Assembly: GCA_031763025.1 (NCBI GenBank)
Contig: JASSKH010000028.1
Span: forward strand, 124,001-188,000
Source of the DNA: Macrocystis pyrifera
Lineage: Eukaryota; Sar; Phaeophyceae; Laminariales; Laminariaceae
Direction: 5' to 3'
DNA length: 64,000 bases
The notes beneath the pieces were generated by a model. That model saw only the letters and a list, made by a program, of their open reading frames with translations, had not been told where the DNA came from and did not search any database. How positions within the stretch are numbered: position 1 is the stretch's first letter; every line of letters starts with the position of its first letter. The position numbers and the translations under genes were made by a program. Positions 54,972 through 64,000 of this stretch are shown here, in pieces.

Positions 54972-55022
54972 CTCCGAAGGAAAGCCTTGTATATATATAT
55001 ATATACAAGGTTCCCCTCCGGG
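54972..55022. other. Long hairpin-forming palindrome
   Basis: A perfect 26-bp palindrome (54985-55010), CCTTG + alternating TA + CAAGG, is extended on both sides by CCGAAGGAAAG and TTCCCCTCCGG with about one mismatch in ten. It could form a cruciform or RNA hairpin. No element family is recognised. Confidence 0.7.
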
Positions 55023-55439
55023 AGGTGCCGTATTAATGGGGGAGTGGCGCAAGAGCGAAAGAATAATACTCGTATGAAACCCTGCACACCTTTTTAGAAG
55101 TAGCACCTGCACCCACCCATCATTTTAACGTGAAGAACACACACATCATATTTTTGTGGACAGACTATATTATACTGCTGTTCGCGGAATTAGTGTGGGA
55201 TCATTAATTACTACAATAACATATTATAGGGTATCGGTAAGTTGAGATATATTGATCCAGCTGACGCGCGGCGATTAATTCGTAAGTACATAAAAGTTGC
55301 GCGAGGTCGAGGTTGCGCCATAATACTTTGTGACCGGCTGAGTAACAAGGTGCAGCATATACATACATACTACAGGTACTACAATATATGTGTTGCCCCA
55401 AAATAAATGTTTTCTTGGTGCTCAGGGTATAATATCAAG

Positions 55440-56290
55440 GTTTCACATAGGTAAATGTTCGAGAACAAATCGTAGTCCGAGTACTGAGAGTATTGGAATA
55501 CAGGCGGCAAAACTACTGCGAGTACTGAGAAGGCCCAAATACTGAGAGTAATGAGAGTGTGAGCAGTACCGAACCCCGAGAATTCAGGTTGCTTGAAGTA
55601 TGTACCCGCAGTAGTATCGAAACGCGACATAAATACTTGGGGTAAAGGCAATATAAGCGCACAGTGCAGAACCTCGAGATACTGAGAGCATTCACAGCAG
55701 TCATGCATAATATTATATCGAAATACTGGCAGAGACTGCTTTGAGTGCTCAAGTTGTCTCCAGCGAAAGTAGTTTGCTCCGACTCCCACTCGTGTGGGAC
55801 TATCTGGGTGTGTTTTGTGCCGAACGCTGGGTCTGAGACTTGTCGACACGGCGCACAAACGGTTGAAGTATACTTCACATACTCGAAGTATACTGGGCAT
55901 ATTGAGGGTATTTCATTACTGCGAGTACTGAGTCTCGCAGAAGAAGCAGCAGTACGAACACTACCAATCGACGAAATATACTGCTATAGACTAGTACTTA
56001 CTGGTATACTTGTAGTACCCGCGGTACATAACCCCGAGATACTTGAAGCACAACAGGCGGTATCCATGCCAGCAGCAGTAGCGAACCCCGCATTAGTGCG
56101 AGAGCGAAGCGAACCCCGCATTAATGCGAGCCCGAAGAAATTATACGCAGTAGTATCTACAGAACCTCAAAATACTGGGAGTACTCAGTATCTCGAGTAC
56201 AAAAACCCCGAAATACTGCGAGTGTCCGAAGTACCTACGGTAATAGCAGCAGTATTTTCTCGAACATACTTTGCTTTATAAACTCCCAAG
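55440..56290. repeat. Degenerate AGTACTG/GAGATACT-rich region
   Basis: Words such as CGAGTACTGAGAG, AATACTGAGAGTA and CCCCGAGATACT recur every 20-60 bp over about 850 bp, in loose order. A short tandem pair, GCGAACCCCGCATTARTGCGAG, lies at about 56079-56130. Open frames on both strands follow from this simple text and are not gene-like. Confidence 0.65.
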
Positions 56291-56514
56291 TATTCGGAGT
56301 AGCTGTGAAATGTTGAGGTATGAACGCACGCCACACGCAAACGCCCCGCCCAAACTCTTTAATTTGGGCTAAACCACACAAGTAGCATGTACTCTGTCAC
56401 ATAATACGTTCAGAAAAGCAAGGTGTGGACGAATGTATTATTATTACTACTGCTGTAGTACTCTGTTGTAGTTCTGTGGTACAAAAATAGTCAAAAGTGA
56501 GATTAAGAAAAAAG

Positions 56515-56605
56515 AACGGGGATGGTGCGAGTCGAACCTCGGAAACGAAAATGTTATCCAGCAAGTGCAGTTTAAACCTATACGCTAGAACAGCGCTCGT
56601 ACAAC
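56515..56605 (-). tRNA. tRNA-like sequence, probably a pseudogene
   Basis: On the minus strand TAGCGTATAGGTTTAAACTG resembles box A and GAGGTTCGACTCGCACC resembles box B at about tRNA spacing. The T-arm does not pair well and the anticodon arm is unclear (CTGGATAA in the loop region). It is either a decayed tRNA or the head of an unrecognised SINE. Confidence 0.35.
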
Positions 56606-57330
56606 TGGCATGTCGTGTTTTTTACGCAATCTAAAACACTTTGCACGATCTTCTACAGCAGTAGAGTAGCTTGTACAGGTACGACAGCATATTCAGCAGT
56701 ACTGCTGTAAAATGCAACGCGAGGAACGTACGTGTACTGATCCCCTTTCAGCTGGCTCTAGGATCTATCGATCAGCAATGTAGGACACACTGCAATCAGA
56801 ACTACTGTATGTGTAAGTACCGCTGTAAGTATATTACGAACGCTGCTGTACGAATGAGCCGCAGTACGATCATCCATACGCGCAAGGTGTGCTCACTGCT
56901 GCTGCTGGGCAGCAGGGTTGGTTGTGGTGCTGTAGGAAGCTGGAGGTAAGCACGCTTTGTGCACTGCTGTGGGTATTGTTCTCTAGGCGGTGGTCCGTGC
57001 TCCGTCAACAACCCAAAAAAAATGTATGATGAGCCGGGGGGAGAAAACAGAGAGCATGGCAATGTACCGATATACGTACGTACAAAATAAGGCCTCTTTA
57101 CCGAAACCAGGGAAATCGTCTTATCCACTCCCGCCGAAAAAAAATATTTAAGCGCCTGCCACGCGCTTCAGAGTGCACGGATCGCGCCGAGACCTAGACC
57201 AATGTGTCCGGCAGGGCTTCCCGTGTCCGTGTACGTACTGTTTTGCCTAAAAGTGCTCGTGCGAAGAGAAAAGTTGGCAAAAGTACGAAAATTTGACAAA
57301 TATAGGTATACATATGTCCTCTACTATTAT
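56606..57330. other. Stretch without a recognised gene
   Basis: Short frames only; no repeat matching elsewhere in the window was found. Confidence 0.45.
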
Positions 57331-57437
57331 TTCGGGGGAGCATAGTAAATAGGACCAAATATTGTTAGTAAAAATACGGAAATGTATAGGTTTTTGTCTG
57401 TACCGTCGGTCCTATTTACTATGCCCCCCCGCGATAA
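57331..57437. mobile_element. MITE-like element, copy 3
   Basis: Left arm CGGGGGAGCATAGTAAATAG, right arm GGTCCTATTTACTATGCCCC; the inner arms GCATAGTAAATAGGACC match perfectly. Middle as in copy 1 (TAGGTTTTTGT). It is the best-paired copy. Confidence 0.85.
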
Positions 57438-57951
57438 CAATACAGCATAATAAACTTGATTATTAATAGGTGTATTTGTTCTTTCTCATGTACATGGTGC
57501 ACAATACACTATCATACCCGGTATACCTGGTAGCCAATACCTGTCTTCCATTTTGTTTTTTTGTCTATTATTGATAATCTCTTTTTTGCTTCCCTGGTGT
57601 TCTTAGTAGCGTAGTACGTATATTTGTCTTTTCGTTCTTATCTCTGTTCTACACCCCTCGTGCAGTGTGCGAGCCTGCAATCTGCGAAAACATGCGCATT
57701 CTCTCGTGTGTTTCCTTTCTTGATTTCTTGCTTTCTTGCCTGAATTAAACTTGTTTTATCTCTCGTCCCTTTTCGATTTTTGTTTTTTTCCCCGATTTTA
57801 ATTTTGATTTTTCGACGTCAAGTTGTTTTTTTCATCCTGTCCATTTCTTCTGAGTAGTATGTGGTCTTCTCGGTTTCTGTGGCGACGTGTACAGCGTACC
57901 GCATGTATCTGATACGTACGTGCGCGGACCTCACTTTTATTTTTGTCTGAG
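57438..57951. other. T-rich stretch, no gene
   Basis: Pyrimidine-rich text with no supported gene, ending at the (TG)n terminus of LINE copy G. Confidence 0.5.
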
Positions 57952-58827
57952 GTGTGTGTGTGTGTTCTTCACATTAAACCGTTCTTCCACTTGTCGACAT
58001 CCAGCAAGCCCTGTGTCCGTGCTGATTCTTCACCCTAGAAAGATACGAGCTCCGTGGTCACAGACTACGACACAGAGATAACACACCGTAATGCATTAAT
58101 AGCTTACGCAATGCCATGCCTTCGCACTAGGTGCGGCCGACACAACATACATACATACGCCAGCAACCAAAATACACCATAAAGAAAGAGAAGCAAAGAA
58201 GAAACCAAACCGAAAAAGAAAAAGAAAAGGAGAAGAATCCCAAATAAATAAATAAAATGGGAAGCCAAAGCTCAGACACATACTTACCCCGAGCATGAGC
58301 CAAAAGGGACATGCAAAGGGGAAGATACGAGAAAGAAAAGGGGGACTATGCATCCCGGTGAACACTTGACTACGTAAAAAGAGAAATAATGAGTGGGCCA
58401 AAATACGCTCGTCACCCACCCACTATGTAGTACTTCTTTCATAAGGAACAGAAGGGGAAAATATAGGGAAAAGCTAAGTCATGGAAAAAAATCAAAGCAC
58501 CAAGCCAATACATACCGAACGGCCGCAGCAGTTGGCGGTACGAGTAGCAAAGAAAAGTCCAACCTATTAGTCGGCCTGGTACCTTGCTACCCTATCTGCG
58601 GTCTCTCTGCTACTCTCTTCTACCGCGGTTTCCCTTCTACTCCTCCTGTTCCCCCCCCTGCCCCCATACACTTGTACGGTGTTCCTTCTACCCCTCTTGC
58701 TGTTACCCCTCCCCCCATTCCCTCTAACACTACCTGCAGCAGATGCACGGCGCTGTCTACTCAGCTTTGCCTCAGCCTCGTGCCACCTGCCCATGAACTG
58801 TTCAGCTGCTTCGAGGATTCCCCTGTA

Positions 58828-60186
58828 TCACTTTCCCGTCTGTTTTGCTGCAGTGGGCCACAGTGTGGTCCCAACTCCAAAGACTAAGGGGGAGTCTTCC
58901 GTTGATCCCTCGGTGGCTTTGAACACTCTAAGGTCCTCAGCAATGGCCCTAGGCCGAGTCTCGGGCTGCCGGCCTGGTTTCGGGCTCCCCCCACCAGCGA
59001 TCGTCCCGAACATCAACCGACTGGGCAATCGCCCCTCGTGTTGCCGCACCACAGCCCCCGCAAAGAAGAGTCGCCGTTTACGGATGGTCGTTTCGATACT
59101 TTTGTATCGTGTTATCCTGAGCGCCTTCGCATACGAGAGGGTGGTGTGGTCGGTGCGTAGTCGGCGCTGGAGGCCAATGACTCGCAGAAGGACTTCGTGG
59201 TGGGCTGATCGAAGCTTGGCGAAGTGGTCCGCATTGAGGGTCCACGTCACGCAACCGTACAGCAAGGTCTCAATCACCTCGGCCTTCAGCATCCGGACTT
59301 TCAGACTAAGCGGTGCGTTCGTCCTATCGTACAGTTCCGGACCATACCGTTTGAGGCATGCCCGCATCAGACGGATTCGTCGCTCGATTTCGAAGGAGAG
59401 GTCAGCGTTCTCGTGGATAATGCCTCCTAGGTACAAAAACTGGGTCGTCTGTTTATACTTATAACCTGCAGCTTCGATTGCGAGCGGTGAGGTGGTAAAC
59501 GTCTGATCCGGTGTTCGTAGGAGCATCGTCTCTGTCTTCTTCTCGGATACCGTGAGACCTACTGCTTCGAAGACAGTCACGATGACTGTCATCATTCTTG
59601 CAAGGCCTTCCGCCGACTTCGAGACTATTCCTGCGTCATCTGCATACAACATGCCCCACACAGCCCTTTGCCCGCATGCCAACGGTTCCACTTTTCCGAC
59701 AACCATGTCCTCTTCGAGATGAACCAAATCCCTTACGATACATTCGTCTTTGCTGAGGCGTACCAGCACGATGTGTATCGCAGCGGCGAAGAACACGTTG
59801 AACAGTATCGGCGATAGTACGCAGCCTTGCCGCAGCCCCTGGGTTACATTGAACCAGTCCGAGTGTTCACCGTCATCCGCAGGCATGCGAGCCCGCATGC
59901 CTTCGTGAAAATTGCGAATGATTGTGAGCATCTTGGTTGGTACACCAAGGCGTGTGAGTACCTCCCACAACAGTTCTCGGTCGACAGAGTCGTACGCTTT
60001 CTGCACGTCAATGAAGCACATGTACAGGGGGATTTTCTTCTGCCGCCCGAGTTCCTGCAACCGGCGCACGACAAACAGCATATCGACTGTTGACCGTGCG
60101 GGGCGGAAGCCGCACTGTTCTTCAGGGAGTATATGCTCGGTCTCGCAGTAGCTGCTTAGACGGGACGCAACGATTTTCAGCAACAC
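58828..60186 (-). pseudogene. LINE G reverse transcriptase, 452 codons
   Basis: Starts at [20 protein letters not shown] and includes [31 protein letters not shown] and YADDAGIVS, ending KQTGK and a stop. The N-terminal RT block is in another frame because of the shared A-run shift. RMPADDGEH and [12 protein letters not shown] link it to copy H. Confidence 0.83.
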
Positions 60187-60400
60187 CTTGCCTGCGTGAG
60201 CAACAAGCGAAATACCTCTGTAGTTGTTTCAATCAGTTCTATCCTTCTTTTTGTGAAGGGTTTTTTATGATCGCATCTTTCCGTTGCTGGGGGACTTCTC
60301 CCGTTACCCAAACGTTAACAAGGATACTGTGAAAATACTGCACGAAAGCGGGGTGGTCAAGTTTCAGTACTTCGACCGGGAGACCATCTGGTCCAACGGC

Positions 60401-60985
60401 TTACCAGTTTGACATACCCTTCACTGCTTCCATCGCCTCGTCAATGGATGGTTCATTTCCAAGGAATAGTTTCAGCGGTCGTGGTGGCACTAGGTCGATG
60501 ATCGTGGGGTCAAGTTTCAGCGATTTCGTGTTGAATAGTTTGTGGTAGTGCCTCGCCCATCTTTCACGAATTCGCGCATGATCCCGCAACAGCGTGCCAC
60601 CCACGTCCATGATAAACTGTTCACTCCTCGCTTTCGTACCTTGCAACCCTACCGTACTCTTCAGGTGCTTGTAGAACCCTCGTTGATCGGAACTCGCGAG
60701 GAATTTCTCAGTTTCAGCGAGGTACTCTTCAAAATACGCATTGACTCCTGCGGCGACCACTTCCTGCAGATTCGCACAGGCGGATTTCAACTTGTTCTAC
60801 GCTGTACTATCTCGGGGGTAGACACGCAAGAGCTCTCTCGCATCCCCCCTCGCTGTCCATGCTACTTTGAAAGCGGCCACCGTTTCGGGGGTCTCACACC
60901 AACCGTTTCGGTGGTGGCGACGTGGTGGAGGTGGCACCTCTTTTTCAACAGCATTCATGACAGTTGTGGTGAAAAACTCAACCAT
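60401..60985 (-). pseudogene. LINE G linker domain
   Basis: Two adjoining frames (60401-60790 and 60797-60985) match the domain between endonuclease and RT in copy E, with RGFYKHLKSTVGLQGTK and ending GMSNW plus a stop. Confidence 0.75.
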
Positions 60986-61780
60986 GCCAGACGTGTTACG
61001 AGGCTGGGTAGGTTGGTTAAGAGTGGAAACGACCCTCTCGACTATTCGGTGTCGACACTCTCCATCGGATAAGAAAAGCTGCCTGTCGAATTCTCGGCGT
61101 TTTGGGGGTTTTCAGCAATCTTCAGTTAGACGAACCACTAAATTGGACCTTGATGTTCACGATGTTATGGTCTGAATCAGCCTTAGCAGGTGGTGTGTGT
61201 GTGTGTTCTTCACATTAAACCGTTCTTCTACTCGTCGACATCCAGCAAGCCCAGTGTCCGTGCTGATTCTTCACCCTAGAAAGATACGAGCTCTGTGGTC
61301 ACAGACTACGACACAGAGATAATACACCGTGATGCATTAATAGCCTACGTAATACCATGCCTTCGCACTAGGTGCGACCGACACAACATACGTACACCCA
61401 AAATACACCATAAAGAAAGAGAAGCAACGAAAAAACCAAACCGAAAAAGAACAAGAAAAAGAAAAAGAAAGAGAAAAGGAGAAGAATCCCAAATAAATAA
61501 ATAAAATGGGAAGCCAAAGCTCAGACACATACATACTTACCCCGAGCATGAGCCAAAAGGGACGTGCAAGGGGAAAGATACGAGAAGGAAAAAGGGGACT
61601 ATGCATCCCGGTGAACACTTAACTAAGTAAAAAGAGCAACAGTGAGTGGGCCAAAATACGCTCGTCACCCACCCACTATGTAGTACTTCTTTCATAAGGA
61701 TAAGAAGGGAAAAAAATCAAAATGCATACCGAACGGCCGCAGCAGTTGGCGGTACGAGTAGCAAAGAAAAGTCCAACCTA

Positions 61781-63400
61781 TTAGTCGGCCTGGTACCTTG
61801 CTACCCTATCTGCGGTCTCTCTGCTACTCTCTTCTACCGCGGTTTCCCTTCTACTCCTCCTGTTCCCCCCCCTGCCCCCATACACTTGTACGGTGTTCCC
61901 TCTACCCCTCCTGCTGTTACCCCTCCCCCCATTCCCTCTAACACTACCTGCAGCGGATGCACGGCGCTGTCTACTCAGCTTTGCCTCAGCCTCGTGCCAC
62001 CTGCCCATGAACTGTTCAGCTGCTTCGAGGATTCGCCGGTACCGCTTTCCCGTCTGTTTTGCTGCAGTGGGCCACAGTGCGGTCCCAACTCCAAAGATTA
62101 AGGGGGAGTCTTCCGTTGATCCCTCGGTGGCTTTGAACACTCTAAGGTCCTCAGCAATGGCCCTAGGCCGAGTCTCGGGCTGCCGGCCTGGTTTCGGGCT
62201 CCCCCCACCAGCGATCGTCCCGAACATCAACCGACTGGGCAATCGCCCCTCGTGTTGCCGCACCACAGCCCCCGCAAAGAAGAGTCGCCGTTTACGGATG
62301 GTCGTTTCGATATTTACGCATCGTGTTATCCTGAGCGCCTTCGCATACGAGAGGGTGGTGTGGTCGGTGCGTAGTCGGCGCTGGAAACCAATAACTCGCA
62401 GACGGACTTCGTGGTGGGCTGATCGAAGCTTGGCGAAGTGGTCCGCATTGAGGGTCCACGTCACGCAACCGTACAGCAAGGTCTCAATCACCTCGGCCTT
62501 CAGCATCCGGACTTTCAGACTAAGCGGTGCGTTCGTCCTATCGTACAGTTCCGGACCATACCGTTTGAGGCATGCCCGCATCAGACGGATTCGTCGCTCG
62601 ATTTCGAAGGAGAGGTCAGCGTTCTCGTGGATAATGCCTCCTAGGTATAAAACCTGGGTCGTCTGTTTATACTTTTGGCCTGCAGCTTCGATTGCGAGCG
62701 GTGAGGTGGTAAACGTCTGATCCGGTGTTCGTAGGAGCATCGTCTCTGTCTTCTTCTCGGATACCGTGAGACCTACTGCTTCGAAGACAGTCACGAGGAC
62801 TGTCATCATTCTTGCAAGGCCTTCTGCCGACTTCGAGACTATTCCTGTGTCATCTGCATACAACATGCCCCACACAGCCCTTTGCCCGCATGCCAACGGT
62901 TCCTCTTTTCCGACAACCATGTCCTCTTCGAGATGAACCAAATCCCTTACGATGCATTCGTCTTTGCTGAGGCGTACCAGCACGACGTGTATCGCAGCGG
63001 CGAAGAACACGTTGAACAGTATCGGCGATAGTACGCAGCCTTGCCGCAGCCCCTGGGTTACATTGAACCAGTCCGAGTGTTCACCGTCATCCGCAGGCAT
63101 GCGAGCCCGCATGCCTTCGTGAAAATTGCGAATGATTGTGAGCATCTTGGTTGGTACACCAAGGCGTGTGAGTACCTCCCACAACAGTTCTCGGTCGACA
63201 GAGTCGTACGCTTTCTCCAAGTCGATGAAGCACATGTACAGGGGGATTTTCTTCTGCCGCCCGAGCTGCTGCAACCGGCGCACGACAAACAGCATATCGA
63301 CTGATGACCGTGCGGGGCGGAAGCCGCACTGTTCTTCAGGGAGTATATGCTCGGTCTCGCAGTAGCTGCTTAGACGAGACGCAACGATTTTCAGCAACAC
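61781..63400 (-). pseudogene. LINE H reverse transcriptase, 539 codons
   Basis: From [20 protein letters not shown] through [25 protein letters not shown] and YADDTGIVS to the natural end RYQAD. The catalytic YADD is kept. The upstream RT block (about 63.42-63.62 kb) lies behind the shared frame shift and stop. Confidence 0.83.
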
Positions 63401-63614
63401 CTTGCCTGCGTGAGCAACAAGCGAAATACCTCTGTAGTTGTTTCAATCAGTTCTATCCTTCTTTTTATGAAGGGTTTTTTATGATCGCATCTTTCCATTG
63501 CTGGGGGACTTCTCCCGTTACCCAAACGTTAACAAGGATACTGTGAAAATACTGCACGAAAGCGGGGTGGTCAAGTTTCAGTACTTCGACCGGGAGACCA
63601 TCTGGTCCAACGGC

Positions 63615-64000
63615 TTACCAGTTTGACATACCCTTCACTGCTTCCATCGCCTCGTCAATGGATGGTTCATTTCCAAGGAATAGTTTCAGCGGTCGTGAGG
63701 GCACTAGGTCGATGATCGTGGGGTCAAGTTTCAGCGATTTCGTGTTGAATAGTTTGTGGTAGTGCCCCGCCCATCTTTCACGAATTCGCGCATGATCCCG
63801 CAACAGCGTGCCATCTTCGTCCATGATAAACTGTTCACTCCTCGCTTTCGTACCTTGCAACCCTACCGTACTCTTCAGGTGCTTGTAGAACCCTCGTTGA
63901 TCGGAACTCGCGAGGAATTTCTCAGTTTCAGCGAGGTACTCTTCAAAATACGCATTGACTCCTGCGGCGACCACTTCCTGCAGATTCGCACAGGCGGATC
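63615..64000 (-). pseudogene. LINE H linker domain, cut by window end
   Basis: Matches the domain before the RT (SDQRGFYKHLKSTVGLQGTK; ends GMSNW and a stop). The rest lies beyond the window. Confidence 0.75.

Larger units (their letters stand above)
57952..61194 (-). mobile_element. LINE copy G (RTE-like), 5'-truncated
   Basis: Minus-strand copy from the (TG)n 3' terminus at 57952 to a truncation inside the endonuclease end (the DSDHN motif is still present near 61163). It carries the same TAA before the RT and the same extra A as copies E and H. A further stop near 58828 removes the last ~75 codons. It abuts the 3' terminus of copy H with no spacer. Confidence 0.88.
61193..64000 (-). mobile_element. 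LINE copy H (RTE-like), runs off the window
   Basis: Minus-strand copy from its (TG)n terminus at 61193 to the window end, inside the linker domain. It shares the two defects of E and G and several substitutions only with G. The 3' UTR is nearly identical to copies E and F. Confidence 0.88.

Overview
This is eukaryotic nuclear DNA made almost wholly of mobile elements and tandem repeats. Non-LTR retrotransposons (LINEs), a tRNA-derived SINE, a short inverted-repeat element, tyrosine-recombinase retrotransposons, a chromodomain Ty3/gypsy element and microsatellite-rich intron-like sequence occur together. There is no sign of operons or bacterial gene packing. The mix, the GT77-type glycosyltransferase and a short CTAACC run fit an alga or other protist with a repeat-rich genome (inference; no marker gene fixes the taxon).

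Layout. 1-4.9 kb: two minus-strand LINE copies, one with an open RT reading frame. 7.1-15.8 kb: a minus-strand tyrosine-recombinase retrotransposon bounded by split direct repeats (order A1 - body - B1 - A2 - array - B2), with a fragment of another non-LTR element nested in it. 16.1-17.35 kb: the best host gene, a GT77/Nucleotid_trans-like glycosyltransferase on the minus strand, in three frame segments. 20-31.6 kb: SINE copies, an older LINE subfamily, a long plus-strand LINE with part of its endonuclease, and a cluster of unclassified repeat units. 31.65-35 kb: a second, plus-strand tyrosine-recombinase element carrying a small inverted-repeat element. 36.1-37.6 kb: a LINE tail, a hAT transposase remnant and a SINE.

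38,123-51,997 is one LTR retrotransposon. It has two 464-bp LTRs that are nearly identical, share TGTGAT...ATCACA ends and are flanked by a 4-bp TGCA duplication. Its body holds gag-like segments, a protease, integrase, chromodomain and Tudor-like tail, and, unexpectedly, a well-conserved NADAR (YbiA-like, ADP-ribose/N-glycosidase superfamily) domain upstream of the protease. This NADAR-bearing retroelement is the most interesting item. A LINE tail inserted in its leader is younger than the element.

52-54.9 kb: a probable host gene or transposon gene with two related CxxC...HxxC zinc-binding segments, separated by a 1.8-kb intron-like block of CTG triplets and minisatellite, followed by an OTU-protease-like fragment. 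55.4-56.3 kb is a degenerate AGTACT-rich region. 57.95-64 kb: two minus-strand LINE copies joined head to tail, the second running off the window. Three LINE copies share the same two inactivating changes, so copies of a defective lineage have spread, either by mobilisation in trans or by DNA duplication.
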